The notes: generated by a model not told the origin, from the letters alone. A DNA stretch of 64,000 nucleotides from Labrys sp. KNU-23 (GCF_008330945.1 NZ_CP043489.1:3483501-3547500); one strand, 5' to 3'. Counted from the stretch's first letter, positions 1-8,433 are shown. A program made the numbers and translations.

Positions 1-36
1 ATGTTCGGGCGCAAGCCATCATCGGCGGCGAGTTGA
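1..36 (+). CDS. C-terminal tail of an upstream gene (possibly yidC)
   Basis: A reading frame open from the window edge ends at TGA 34-36, and its stop overlaps the ATG of engB by one base, as expected for translationally coupled neighbours. Only eleven codons are visible, rich in Ser/Ala with a basic start, so the sequence itself does not identify the product. In many Alphaproteobacteria the gene before engB is yidC (membrane insertase), which is why that is the guess; it is inference from gene order only. Confidence 0.35.
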   Translation: MFGRKPSSAAS

Positions 37-686
37 TGTCGCAGGGACCCGATTATACGGAGGCGGGCAGGAAACTGTTCGCCAGCACCTGGGATTTCCG
101 TCACGCCTCCAATACGCTGGAGGCGTTGCCGCCTGCGGGCGGCGTCGAGATCGCCCTGGCCGGGCGTTCCAATGTCGGCAAGTCGAGCCTGATCAACGCG
201 CTGACCAACCGCAACGCCCTGGCCCGTACCTCGCACACGCCGGGGCGCACGCAGGAACTGATCTTCTTTTCTTCGAATGCGCCCCTGACCCTGGTCGACA
301 TGCCGGGCTATGGCTATGCCAAGGTCAGCGATTCCAAGGTCAAGGCATGGACCCGGCTGATCCATGATTATCTGCGCGGACGGGTGAATCTGGCGCGCGT
401 CTTCGTGCTGATCGATGCCCGGCATGGCCTCAAGACCACCGACGATGCCGTGCTCAAGACGCTGGATCAGGCCGCCGTGGTCTATCAGATCGTGCTGACC
501 AAGGCCGACGAAGTGAAGAAGCTCGAGCTGGAACACCGCGTCGCCGAGACCAAGGAAAAGATCTCGCGTCGCCCGGCCGCCTTCCCCGAACTCATCGTGA
601 CCTCGAGCCGCGAGGGCACCGGCATGGACGAATTGCGCGCCGCCATCGCCCAGATCCTGGCCGAGCGCGGCGGCCTGGCGCTGTGA
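36..686 (+). CDS. engB: Ribosome biogenesis GTPase EngB (YihA/YsxC)
   Basis: A 216-residue GTPase of the TRAFAC/Era-like class that assists late 50S subunit assembly. The P-loop GRSNVGKSS is at residues 43-51, the threonine-rich switch I follows (SHTPGRT near 66-72), the G3 motif DMPGYGYA is at 88-95, and the G4 motif TKAD lies near 155. Length and motif spacing are normal for EngB. An in-frame TTG at 33 precedes the ATG at 36; I prefer ATG because it overlaps the upstream stop by one base. The stop overlaps the GTG of the DUF423 gene, so the two are probably cotranscribed. Confidence 0.96.
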   Translation: MSQGPDYTEAGRKLFASTWDFRHASNTLEALPPAGGVEIALAGRSNVGKSSLINALTNRNALARTSHTPGRTQELIFFSSNAPLTLVDMPGYGYAKVSDSKVKAWTRLIHDYLRGRVNLARVFVLIDARHGLKTTDDAVLKTLDQAAVVYQIVLTKADEVKKLELEHRVAETKEKISRRPAAFPELIVTSSREGTGMDELRAAIAQILAERGGLAL

Positions 687-1045
687 TCGCCGACCGCCTC
701 CTCACCGTGCTGGGCTGCCTGTTCGGTGCGGCCGGCATCGGTCTGATGGCGCTTGCCGCCCATGGCAAATGGCCCAGCATCGACTATGCCGCCATCATGG
801 TACTTGCCCATGCGCCGGCCTTGATAGCCATTGTCGTGGCTATCCGTTCAGGGCTGCTCCATGTGTTGCTGGCTCGTCCCGCCGCCTTCCTTCTCGCGGC
901 GGCCGTGGCGCTGTTCTCGGCTGATGTGGTGCTGAATGCCATGACCGGCGAGCGCCTGTTCCCGATGGCGGCGCCCACCGGCGGCACCGGCTCGATGCTG
1001 GCCTGGCTGTTGATCGGCGTGTCGGCGCTGATGGCGAAGAAGTAG
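683..1045 (+). CDS. DUF423 family small membrane protein
   Basis: A 120-residue protein with four predicted hydrophobic segments (about residues 5-25, 37-55, 64-84, 98-117). The conserved DUF423 signature of a Gly-x-x-Leu-Phe-Pro stretch followed by a Thr-Gly-Gly turn is seen near residues 90-102. It starts at GTG 683, which overlaps the engB stop by four bases. The family is found widely in bacteria as inner-membrane proteins of unknown function (YgdD type). Many Rhizobiales have argB after engB, so this neighbour may be a local arrangement. Confidence 0.8.
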   Translation: MIADRLLTVLGCLFGAAGIGLMALAAHGKWPSIDYAAIMVLAHAPALIAIVVAIRSGLLHVLLARPAAFLLAAAVALFSADVVLNAMTGERLFPMAAPTGGTGSMLAWLLIGVSALMAKK

Positions 1046-1120
1046 CGGAGCGCGGACATCCTGTCCGCTCTTGTAAGAGCAGCGCCTGCAAGGAAGAGCG
1101 GACAGGATGTCCGCGCTCCG
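1046..1120. repeat. 27-bp perfect inverted repeat, dispersed family 4 (full copy)
   Basis: Arms 1046-1072 and 1094-1120 are perfect reverse complements (27 bp) around a 21-base loop. The arm core GAGCGCGGACATCCTGTCC recurs as a single arm at 6153-6180. The element fills the gap between the convergent DUF423 and Lrp genes, starting right after the DUF423 stop. It could act as a bidirectional terminator, but it has no T tract; the recurrence argues for a dispersed palindromic repeat. Confidence 0.85.
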
Positions 1121-1124
1121 GGCC

Positions 1125-1589
1125 TCACCGTATCGGCAGCACGTTGGTATATTTCACCTGCGCCAGAGCGAAGCTCGATTCGATCGAGGCGAGGCCGTCG
1201 AGGCGGGTGAGCTTTTCCTTGATGAAGCGCTCATAGGCGGCGAGATCGGCGCAGACCACACGCAGCAGATAGTCGCGCGTGCCGGTCATCAGATAGCATT
1301 CCAGCACTTCAGGCCAGGGCGCGATGGCGGCGGCGAAACGGTCGAGGTCTTCTTCGCGCTGGCGTTCGAGCTTGATCGAGATGAACACGCTGACCGGTAG
1401 CCCGACCTCCTTCTGCTCGACCACGGCGACATAGCCGCGGATGACGCCGCTTTCTTCCAACTGCCGCACGCGGCGCAGGCAGGGCGAATGCGACAGGCCG
1501 ACCTGTTCGGCCAGGGCCTGTACCGTCATGCGGCCATCCTCCTGCAGCAGGCGAAGGATCTTGTTGTCGATGGCGTCAAGCGCAGTCAT
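1125..1589 (-). CDS. Lrp/AsnC family transcriptional regulator
   Basis: A 154-residue protein. Residues about 4-64 are the AsnC-type winged helix-turn-helix (Asp-Ala-Ile-Asp-Asn-Lys-Ile-Leu start, recognition helix around Ser-His-Ser-Pro-Cys-Leu-Arg-Arg), and residues about 70-145 form the RAM effector-binding domain. Such proteins bind an amino acid and control a neighbouring metabolic gene. It is divergent from the AceE-like gene at 1731, with 141 bp between starts, which makes that gene its probable target. In Pseudomonas putida the mdeR/mdeB pair has the same make-up (Lrp-type regulator and 2-oxobutyrate dehydrogenase E1). Confidence 0.9.
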   Translation of the reverse strand: MTALDAIDNKILRLLQEDGRMTVQALAEQVGLSHSPCLRRVRQLEESGVIRGYVAVVEQKEVGLPVSVFISIKLERQREEDLDRFAAAIAPWPEVLECYLMTGTRDYLLRVVCADLAAYERFIKEKLTRLDGLASIESSFALAQVKYTNVLPIR

Positions 1590-1730
1590 TGTCTCACCTT
1601 GCGCAATTTGTGCGCATTTTTGATCCTGAATGGCGATACTCTCTAAAGAGATGAGTTTCGACCTTCAAGATCAACCAAAATCACCCTTGATCTTTTGCTA
1701 TAACAGGCCAGTTCAGCTGGAAATCCCGTC

Positions 1731-4148
1731 ATGGCCGACCCTCGTCTTCCCTTTCTCGCCGCCCTCGAACGCAAGGCCCTGTGGCTGTCCTCCTGGATGA
1801 TCCACAATGCCAATCACCTCAGGACCAAGGAGGACGGGCTGAAGGTCGGCGGCCATCAGGCTTCCTCGGCCTCGCTGGCGACGATCATGACGGCCCTTTA
1901 CGGTGCGGTGCTCAGGCCGCAGGACCGCGTCGCGGTGAAGCCGCATGCCTCCCCGATCTTTCATGCGCTCAACTATCTCTTCGGCCTGCAAAGTCTGGAG
2001 AAGCTGCAGAATTTCCGTGGCTTCAAGGGGGCCCAGAGCTATCCCTCCCGCACCAAGGATGTCGACGACGTCGATTTCTCCACCGGGTCCGTCGGCCTCG
2101 GCGTGGCCCAGACGCTGTTCTCGGCCCTGGTGCAGGATTATGTGAAGGCCAAGGGCTGGGGCGACTGGCCGGAAGGGCGGATGATCTCCCTGGTCGGCGA
2201 TGCCGAGATGGACGAGGGCAATATCTTCGAGGCCCTGCTGGAAGGCTGGAAGCAGGGCGTGCGCAATGTCTGGTGGATTGTCGACTATAATCGCCAGTCG
2301 CTCGACGCCGTGGTGCGCGAGGGCCTGTGGCAGCGCTTCGAATCGATTTTCCGCAATTTCGGCTGGGACGTCGTCATCCTCAAATATGGCCGGCTGCTCG
2401 AGGCGGCCTTCGCCGAGCCGGGCGGCGAAGCGCTGCGGCACTGGATCGACAACTGCCCCAACCAGCTCTATGCGGCGCTGTGCTACCAGGGCGGAGCGGC
2501 CGAGGGAGGCAAAATCTGGCGTCGCCATCTCACCGATGCCATCGGCGATCAGGGCGACGTCACCCGCCTGCTCGAAAGCCGCACCGACGCCGAACTCGCG
2601 GCGCTGATGACCAATCTCGCCGGCCACGACATGCCGAGCCTGCTGGACGCCTTCGAGGCGGCTGCCCGCCATGACCGCCCGACCTGCTTCATCGCCTATA
2701 CGGTGAAGGGCTTCGGCCTGCCGTTCCAGGGCCACAAGGACAACCATGCCGGCCTGATGACGCCGGCCCAGATGGAGGCCTGGCAGCAGGCCATGGCCAT
2801 CCACCCCGGCCATGAGTGGGACAAGTTCGAGGGGCTCGGCTTGGCGCCTCAGGTGATGCAGACGGCGCTCGACCAGGTGCCTTTCGTGCAGAAGGGCAGG
2901 CGACGTCTCACCGCCGCCAAGGTCGAGGTGCCGCCCAGTTTTCCCTACCGGGCGTCCGCCTCGATGTCGACCCAGCAGGGCTTCGGCATCATCCTCAACG
3001 ATCTCGCTGCGACCGACCTGGCCGTTGCCGAGCGCATCGTCACCACGGCGCCCGACGTCACCGTCTCCACCAATCTCGGCGGCTGGGTCAACCGGCGCGG
3101 CCTGTTCGCCCGCGAGGAACTAGCCGACGTCTTCAGGAAGGAGAAGATCCCCTCGACCTTTGCCTGGGACTTCTCACCCAAGGGGCAGCATATCGAGCTC
3201 GGCATCGCCGAGATGAATCTCTTCATCCTGCTCTCGGCACTGGGCCTGTCGCATTCCATCAATGGCGAGCGGCTGCTGCCGATCGGCACGCTCTACGATC
3301 CCTTCATCCAGCGCGGCCTCGATGCCCTGAACTATGCCTGCTACCAGGATGCCCGCTTCATGGTGGTGGCGACGCCTTCGGGCGTGACCCTGGCACCGGA
3401 GGGCGGGGCGCACCAGTCGATCGCCACGCCGCTGATCGGCCTGGCCCAGGACGGCCTCGCCGCCTTCGAACCCGCCTTCGTCGACGAGCTTGCGGTGATC
3501 ATGCGTTTCGCTTTCGACTATATGCAGCGGGACGGCGAGGGCGACCGCGACGAGGCTACCTGGCTGCGCGACGAAACCGGCGGCTCGGTCTATCTGCGCC
3601 TTTCGACCCGCACCATCGACCAACCGCAGCGCACGATGTCGCCGGCGTTGGCCGCCGACATCGTCAACGGCGCCTATTGGCTGCGCCCACCGGGCCCCAA
3701 TGCCGAGATCGTGGTGGCCGCCATGGGCGCGGTGCTGCCAGAGGCGATCGAGGCTATCGGCCTGATGGGTGAGGACCGCCGCGATGCCGGCCTCCTGGTC
3801 ATCACCTCAGCCGATCGGCTCAATGCCGGCTGGACGGCGGCCGAACGCGCCCGCCAGCGCGGCAATGCCGGCGCGAAGAGCCATATCGAACGCCTGCTCG
3901 CGCCGCTCTCGCGCGATTGCGGCCTCGTCACCGTGCTGGATGGCCATCCGGCCACCCTGGCCTGGCTCGGCAGCGTGCGCGGCCAGCGGGTGACCTCGCT
4001 CGGCGTCGAGCATTTCGGCCAGACCGGCAGCATCCAGGAGCTCTATCGCCACCATGGCCTCGACGCCAATGCGATCCTGCATGCCGCCCAGGCCCTCTCG
4101 CCGGGACGGCCGATCCGCAACCGCAGGGAACTCGCGCCGGCGGAGTAG
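1731..4148 (+). CDS. AceE-like thiamine diphosphate enzyme (2-oxoacid dehydrogenase E1, transketolase-like)
   Basis: An 805-residue homodimeric-type E1 protein. The thiamine-diphosphate motif is visible as GDAEMDEG at residues 156-163, followed about 25 residues on by VDYNRQSLD, which matches the GDGEMDE...NLQRLDG layout of E. coli AceE. The pyrimidine-binding and C-terminal domains follow (about 400-600 and 640-790). At 805 residues it is shorter than AceE (about 887). It would decarboxylate a 2-oxoacid, pyruvate or 2-oxobutyrate, and pass the acyl group to a lipoyl E2 that is not encoded beside it. The divergent Lrp gene suggests amino-acid-linked control. Databases often label such proteins simply transketolase; the substrate is not determined. 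Confidence 0.8.
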   Translation: MADPRLPFLAALERKALWLSSWMIHNANHLRTKEDGLKVGGHQASSASLATIMTALYGAVLRPQDRVAVKPHASPIFHALNYLFGLQSLEKLQNFRGFKGAQSYPSRTKDVDDVDFSTGSVGLGVAQTLFSALVQDYVKAKGWGDWPEGRMISLVGDAEMDEGNIFEALLEGWKQGVRNVWWIVDYNRQSLDAVVREGLWQRFESIFRNFGWDVVILKYGRLLEAAFAEPGGEALRHWIDNCPNQLYAALCYQGGAAEGGKIWRRHLTDAIGDQGDVTRLLESRTDAELAALMTNLAGHDMPSLLDAFEAAARHDRPTCFIAYTVKGFGLPFQGHKDNHAGLMTPAQMEAWQQAMAIHPGHEWDKFEGLGLAPQVMQTALDQVPFVQKGRRRLTAAKVEVPPSFPYRASASMSTQQGFGIILNDLAATDLAVAERIVTTAPDVTVSTNLGGWVNRRGLFAREELADVFRKEKIPSTFAWDFSPKGQHIELGIAEMNLFILLSALGLSHSINGERLLPIGTLYDPFIQRGLDALNYACYQDARFMVVATPSGVTLAPEGGAHQSIATPLIGLAQDGLAAFEPAFVDELAVIMRFAFDYMQRDGEGDRDEATWLRDETGGSVYLRLSTRTIDQPQRTMSPALAADIVNGAYWLRPPGPNAEIVVAAMGAVLPEAIEAIGLMGEDRRDAGLLVITSADRLNAGWTAAERARQRGNAGAKSHIERLLAPLSRDCGLVTVLDGHPATLAWLGSVRGQRVTSLGVEHFGQTGSIQELYRHHGLDANAILHAAQALSPGRPIRNRRELAPAE

Positions 4149-4223
4149 GCGCTGCTTACCCTCCCCGGGGATTGCCACGAATCCCAAGCCTTGCGAGATT
4201 GGAGCTCTCGCGAGGTTATGCCG

Positions 4224-5384
4224 ATGTCCTCCTCCGTCCTGCGCGTTGCCACCTTCAACACCCAGCTGCTGGCAAGGCCCGGCGTGCGCTTTCACGAGCA
4301 GCCGCCCTACTCGCCCGAAGAATATGAAGCCAAGACCGCTTTCATCGGCGGCCTGCTCGAACGCGGCCAGGTCGATCTCGCCGGCTTCCAGGAAGTATTC
4401 CACGAGGAAGCCCTGCGCGAGGCGGTCTGGAAGGCGCCGCGCCTGCAGGGCGCCACCGTCAACGCGCCGCTTGCCGATGACGATGGGCCCAAGACCCCGG
4501 ACGGAGCGCTGAATGCGCCGCGGGTCGGGCTGGCGAGCCGGCTCCCCGTGCTCAAAGTCGAATCGATCGCAGCCTTTCCGCCGGGTCTCGGCCAGGGCTT
4601 TGCCGTGAGGCGCGACGAGAACGGGCGCCAGCAGGCGGTGCCCGTCGGCATCAACTTCTTCGAGCGCCCGGTCCTGCGGGCCGAGGTGCTGCTGCCCGAC
4701 AGCGTGCCGCTGACCGTCTATGTGGTGCATCTCAAGTCACGCCGGCCCGTGGTGCTGGAGGACGAGGACCGGCGTGACCCCGCCGTGCGGGCGCTTGCCG
4801 TGGTGCGAGCCTTGCTGCAGCGCGGCGCAGAGGCCGCGGCGCTCAGGGTGATGCTGTCGCGGGAGATGGCGGGGAGGGGGACCGAACCCCGCCCGGTGAT
4901 GGTGCTGGGCGATCTCAACGACGAACTCACCAGCGTGACCACCGAGCTCATTCGCGGCGAGCAACCCTTGCCGGAGAGCCTCAAGCCGCTGATGGCCGAT
5001 CCCGGCGACTGGCAGCGCAAGAACCGCCGCCTGTGGGACCTTCATCTCTATGCCGCGTCCGACCAGCAGGCCATGCATATCAAGGGCACCACGCTCTACA
5101 CCCATATCCATTTCGGCGATTATCAGGTGCTGGACCACATCTTGTTCAGCCAGGAATTCCACAGCCGCAATCCGCATCGGATCGGGGATTTCCGCTATCT
5201 CCAGGTCTATAACGACCATGTCGTCGACACGCACATGACCGACATGACCCGCAATGTCCGCACCGCCAGCGATCACGGCGTACCGGTGGCGGAATTCGAC
5301 CTGCTCACGGCCGCTTCACGCAAAGTGCTGCAAAATGGCACCAGTAATGCAGGTAATGTGCCTTCCGGCACCGCCAATGCTTAA
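4224..5384 (+). CDS. Endonuclease/exonuclease/phosphatase (EEP) fold protein
   Basis: A 386-residue protein of the exonuclease III/DNase I/inositol phosphatase fold. Visible landmarks are the N-terminal VATFNTQ (metal-side Asn), GFQEVF (catalytic Glu), the central YVVHLKS, the GDLND metal-binding motif, the YQVLDHIL segment near the C-terminus and the closing SDHG histidine. The core is intact; the substrate (DNA, phospholipid or phosphate ester) cannot be told. I chose ATG 4224 over upstream TTG 4191 and ATG 4218 because GAGG at 4212-4215 is correctly spaced only for 4224. No signal peptide is evident. Confidence 0.85.
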   Translation: MSSSVLRVATFNTQLLARPGVRFHEQPPYSPEEYEAKTAFIGGLLERGQVDLAGFQEVFHEEALREAVWKAPRLQGATVNAPLADDDGPKTPDGALNAPRVGLASRLPVLKVESIAAFPPGLGQGFAVRRDENGRQQAVPVGINFFERPVLRAEVLLPDSVPLTVYVVHLKSRRPVVLEDEDRRDPAVRALAVVRALLQRGAEAAALRVMLSREMAGRGTEPRPVMVLGDLNDELTSVTTELIRGEQPLPESLKPLMADPGDWQRKNRRLWDLHLYAASDQQAMHIKGTTLYTHIHFGDYQVLDHILFSQEFHSRNPHRIGDFRYLQVYNDHVVDTHMTDMTRNVRTASDHGVPVAEFDLLTAASRKVLQNGTSNAGNVPSGTANA

Positions 5385-5401
5385 CTTTTCGCTAAGACTT
5401 C

Positions 5402-5419
5402 CGTAACATCATGGTTACG
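5402..5419. promoter_or_regulatory. Short inverted repeat upstream of the amidotransferase gene
   Basis: CGTAAC (5402-5407) and GTTACG (5414-5419) form a perfect 6-bp inverted repeat with a 6-base spacer, 22 bases before the GTG start at 5442. It lies in an AT-richer gap and could be an operator; no regulator is obvious. Confidence 0.3.
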
Positions 5420-5441
5420 AAATCGTTTCACAGGCCGAATC

Positions 5442-6149
5442 GTGACGGGAAAGATCCTCATCATTCTGCATCAGGAACATTCATCGCCCGGGCGGATCGG
5501 GCGCTTCCTGATCGAACGCGGCTATGAACTCGATATCAGGCGCCCCCGCTTCGACGATCCCCTGCCCGAGACGATGCGCGACCATGCCGGCGCGGTGATT
5601 TTCGGCGGGCCGATGAGCGTGAATGACCAGGAAGCCTGGATCCGCCGCGAGATCGACTGGATCGGCGTGCCCCTCGGCGAGAACAAGCCCTTTCTCGGCG
5701 TCTGCCTTGGCGCTCAGATGCTGACACGCCATCTCGGCGGCCGGGTCTCGCGCCATGAGGCCGGTCAGGTCGAGATCGGCTATTGGCCGATCGAGCCGAC
5801 CCAGGACGGCCGCGCACTGATGTCCTGGCCGAGCCATGTCTATCATTGGCACAATGAGGGCTCGGAGCATGTGCGGGGCACGCGGCTGCTCGCCACCGGC
5901 AAGACGTTCGCCAACCAGGCCTTCGCCTGCGGTCGCGCCGCTTATGGCCTGCAGTTCCACCCGGAAGTCACCTATCTGATGATGAATCGCTGGACCACCG
6001 GCAGCGAAGAAAGCTTCAAATTGTCGGGTGCGCAGGATCGCGAGCAGCAATTCTCGGGCCGCTACCAATATGATCCCGGCATGCAGCAATGGCTGCATGG
6101 CTTCCTCGATTTGTGGCTGACGCCGGCCATGGCGGTGGCGGCGGAGTAG
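5442..6149 (+). CDS. Class I glutamine amidotransferase-like protein
   Basis: A 235-residue protein with the triad of class I glutamine amidotransferases: nucleophile Cys88 in GVCLGAQ, His173 and Glu175 in QFHPE. An early GGPMSVND loop supports the GuaA-N/GATase1 fold. Stand-alone members hydrolyse glutamine for an unknown acceptor or act as gamma-glutamyl hydrolases/ligases. The start is GTG with no strong ribosome binding site; no alternative Met lies nearby. It may be cotranscribed with the EEP gene 57 bp upstream. Confidence 0.85.
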   Translation: MTGKILIILHQEHSSPGRIGRFLIERGYELDIRRPRFDDPLPETMRDHAGAVIFGGPMSVNDQEAWIRREIDWIGVPLGENKPFLGVCLGAQMLTRHLGGRVSRHEAGQVEIGYWPIEPTQDGRALMSWPSHVYHWHNEGSEHVRGTRLLATGKTFANQAFACGRAAYGLQFHPEVTYLMMNRWTTGSEESFKLSGAQDREQQFSGRYQYDPGMQQWLHGFLDLWLTPAMAVAAE

Positions 6150-6152
6150 GGG

Positions 6153-6180
6153 GGAGCGCGGACATCTTGTCCGCCCTCCG
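6153..6180. repeat. Single-arm copy of dispersed repeat family 4
   Basis: This stretch repeats the arm of the 1046-1120 element (GAGCGCGGACATC then TGTCCGC) with small changes, and folds on itself as GCGGACA-TCT-TGTCCGC. It fills the gap between two convergent stops (6149 and 6181). Confidence 0.7.
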
Positions 6181-7251
6181 TTACCTTTCAAGCTTCGCCA
6201 GTGCTTCCGCCGCCAGGCGCTTCGTCAATTCGCCCGCCGAAGACGCATCGCGTCCCAGGTGCGCGGCCTGGCCGGACCATAGCGACATGAAATCGCCCGA
6301 GCCTTGCGGCTCCGTCTTGGCGCGTAGCGGCGCCAGCGCGCCGCCGGCGAGCGGGAAGGCGGGGGCGAGGTCGGAAATCGGGCCGACTTCGCGCATCAGG
6401 CGGTTGACGATGCCGCGGGCCGGCCGCCCGGTGAACAGGTTGGTGAGCGCGGTCTTGCCGGCATCCGAACTGCGCAAAGCGGCAGCGTGCGGGGCAGGCA
6501 GCCGCGCCTGGGGCGTGAACAGGTAGGCGGTGCCGATCTGCACTGCCGCAGCGCCCAGGGCGAAGGCCGCCACGATGCCGCGGGCGTCGGTGATGCCGCC
6601 GGTCGCAATCACCGGCACCTTCACCGCGTCCACTACCTGAGGCACCAGGGCAAAGGTGCCGATCTGGGTGCTGATGTCGTCGGTGAGGAACACGCCACGA
6701 TGGCCGCCCGCTTCGAAGCCTTGGGCAATGATGGCGTCGCAGCCACGATCCTCAAGCCAGCGCGCTTCGTCGACCGTGGTGGCGGAAGACAGAATCTTGG
6801 CGCCCGTCGCCCGCACGCGGTCGAGCAGGGACCTCTCGGGCAGGCCGAAATGGAAGCTGACAATTTCGGGCCTAAACTCTTCAACGATGGTACAGAGCGT
6901 ATCGTCGAAGGGCGCCCGGTTGGAGCTCGGAATCGGAGCGGCCGGATCGATGCCGGCCTCGTGGTAATAGGGTTCGAGCCGTTTGCGCCAGCCGGCCTCG
7001 CGGGCCTGGTCGGGCTCGGGCGCCGTGTGGCTGAAGAAATTGACGTTGATCGGCTTGGCGGTCTGCTGGCGGATGATGCCGAGCTCGGTGCGCACCTGTT
7101 CCGGCGTCAGCGTCGCGCAGGGGAGGGAGCCGAGCCCGCCCGCCTCGCTGACCTCGACCACCATTTCATAATGGCTCGGGCCCGCCATCGGCGCCTGGAT
7201 GATGGGGATCTCAATGCCGAAGAGCTCCTGGATGCGCCGATCGGGCCACAT
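6181..7251 (-). CDS. Nitronate monooxygenase-type FMN oxidoreductase
   Basis: A 356-residue TIM-barrel flavoprotein of the 2-nitropropane dioxygenase/nitronate monooxygenase family. It begins with the typical IPIIQAPMAG strand; AQGFEAGGHRG carries the expected catalytic His region, and PVIATGGITDARG and AVQIGTAYL are the FMN phosphate-binding loops. Members oxidise alkyl nitronates or act as enoyl reductases. Two in-frame ATGs exist (7257 and 7251); AGGGAG is too close to the first and well placed for the second. It is divergent from the LysR gene at 7363 and is its likely target. Confidence 0.85.
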   Translation of the reverse strand: MWPDRRIQELFGIEIPIIQAPMAGPSHYEMVVEVSEAGGLGSLPCATLTPEQVRTELGIIRQQTAKPINVNFFSHTAPEPDQAREAGWRKRLEPYYHEAGIDPAAPIPSSNRAPFDDTLCTIVEEFRPEIVSFHFGLPERSLLDRVRATGAKILSSATTVDEARWLEDRGCDAIIAQGFEAGGHRGVFLTDDISTQIGTFALVPQVVDAVKVPVIATGGITDARGIVAAFALGAAAVQIGTAYLFTPQARLPAPHAAALRSSDAGKTALTNLFTGRPARGIVNRLMREVGPISDLAPAFPLAGGALAPLRAKTEPQGSGDFMSLWSGQAAHLGRDASSAGELTKRLAAEALAKLER

Positions 7252-7336
7252 TGTCATTCTCCCTGAGTTGCCTCGCCGCTCGGACGGGGTGGAACTTCGC
7301 TGAAAACAGCCCTATCATTTCAAATATGGCAATGAT

Positions 7337-7350
7337 AATTAAATTTAATT
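7337..7350. promoter_or_regulatory. AT-rich palindrome between the NMO and LysR genes
   Basis: AATTAAATTTAATT is a perfect 14-bp palindrome in the 111-bp gap between divergent starts. LysR-type regulators bind AT-rich dyads (T-N11-A core) in exactly this position. The operator role is inferred. Confidence 0.45.
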
Positions 7351-7362
7351 CTTAAAAAGAGA

Positions 7363-8232
7363 ATGAAATTGGATCTGTCCGTCCTCGAAATCTTCCGTGC
7401 CGTGGCGGCCGAGCAGAGCATCACCCTGGCTTCGCGCCGATTGGGGCGGGTGCCTTCCAACGTGACCACGCGTATCCAGCAGCTTGAACAGGAACTTGGC
7501 GTGGCTCTGTTCAGCCGCGAGGGTAAGCGCATGCGCCTGACCCGGGAAGGGGAGGTCTTCCTGACCTATGCCAACAGGCTGAGCGCCCTGGCGGATGAAG
7601 CGCGCAGCGCGATGAAACCTTCGGGACCGGTGGGGCTATTTCGGGTCGGTTCAATTGAAAGCACGGCGGCGAGCCGTCTGCCACCGGTCCTGGCCCGTTT
7701 CCATGCCGCCTGGCCGGCCGTGTCGTTGCAATTGAGCACCGGCGGCACCAGAAGGCTGGTGCGCGGGCTGCTGGCGCATGAGCTCGACTGTGCCTTGGTC
7801 AGCCAGCCGCCGATCGAGGGAATCGACATCGGCTATGATGCCGGGCGGCTGGAGGCAGAGAGTATCTTTACCGAAGACCTGCTCATCGTGCTGCCCCCGA
7901 GCCATCCGCCCATTGCCACCGCCGCCGACATCAGGGTCGACAGCCTGGCCGCTCTCGAACCGGGCTGTACCTACCGTGCCGTTGCCGAGCACTGGGCCCG
8001 CAACGCCAGGGGCCTGCGCGTACAGGACCTGACTTCCTACCACGCCATGCTGGCAGTCGTTTCGGCCGGCAATGCCATCGGCGTGATGCCGCGTTCCGTG
8101 CTCGACCTCCTGCCGGGGGGCAGTGGCATCCAGACCCATCACCTCGGACCGATCAAGACGCTGCTTGTCCGGCGCCGTGACGAGGCATTGCCGGCTTTCG
8201 CAGCCTTCCGCCAGGCCCTTCTGCAAGGGTGA
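7363..8232 (+). CDS. LysR family transcriptional regulator
   Basis: A 289-residue LTTR. Residues 1-60 form the winged HTH (aromatic-rich EIFRAVAAEQSITLAS, then TTRIQQLEQELGVALFSR), followed by the periplasmic-binding-like effector domain. It is closest in look to the CysL/PutR type LTTRs that sit beside exporters and flavin enzymes. It is divergent from the NMO-like enzyme and 200 bp upstream of an MFS exporter on the same strand, so either or both could be regulated. Confidence 0.9.
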   Translation: MKLDLSVLEIFRAVAAEQSITLASRRLGRVPSNVTTRIQQLEQELGVALFSREGKRMRLTREGEVFLTYANRLSALADEARSAMKPSGPVGLFRVGSIESTAASRLPPVLARFHAAWPAVSLQLSTGGTRRLVRGLLAHELDCALVSQPPIEGIDIGYDAGRLEAESIFTEDLLIVLPPSHPPIATAADIRVDSLAALEPGCTYRAVAEHWARNARGLRVQDLTSYHAMLAVVSAGNAIGVMPRSVLDLLPGGSGIQTHHLGPIKTLLVRRRDEALPAFAAFRQALLQG

Positions 8233-8297
8233 TTTCATCCGGCGGCGTGGCATTGGCGTGCCGACCCCGCCCTTGTCGCTGCAAACTTGGTGCCTGT

Positions 8298-8316
8298 GCC
8301 CCCTTCCAAAGGGGGC
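8298..8316 (+). terminator. Hairpin after the LysR gene
   Basis: GCCCCCTT-CCA-AAGGGGGC is a perfect 8-bp GC-rich stem 66 bases past the LysR stop. It is followed by GCCTCTTTG, a weak T tract, so it may be a poor intrinsic terminator. Confidence 0.4.
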
Positions 8317-8351
8317 GCCTCTTTGTCGTGGCATGATTGCTGGATTGGTTA

Positions 8352-8367
8352 TTTGTCGGTCGACAAA
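8352..8367. promoter_or_regulatory. Operator-like dyad upstream of the MFS gene
   Basis: TTTGTCG-GT-CGACAAA is a perfect 7-bp inverted repeat just upstream of a possible -35 box (TTGACT, 8376-8381). Dyads like this are common TetR/LTTR operators; no binding protein is assigned. Confidence 0.4.
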
Positions 8368-8387
8368 GAATTATCTTGACTTGAATT

Positions 8388-8433
8388 TCTCAGACTCCAT
8401 TCTTTGTTGATCATTAAAGAATGGAGTCTGAGA
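8388..8433. promoter_or_regulatory. 46-bp near-perfect palindrome over the MFS translation start
   Basis: The arms 8388-8405 and 8416-8433 are perfect 18-bp reverse complements. The 10-base centre also contains the palindrome TGATCA (8408-8413), so 42 of 46 positions pair symmetrically. The right arm contains GGAG (8423-8426) and both candidate start codons (ATG 8421 and the first base of ATG 8433). As DNA it could be an operator; as RNA it would hide the ribosome binding site. Confidence 0.75.
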
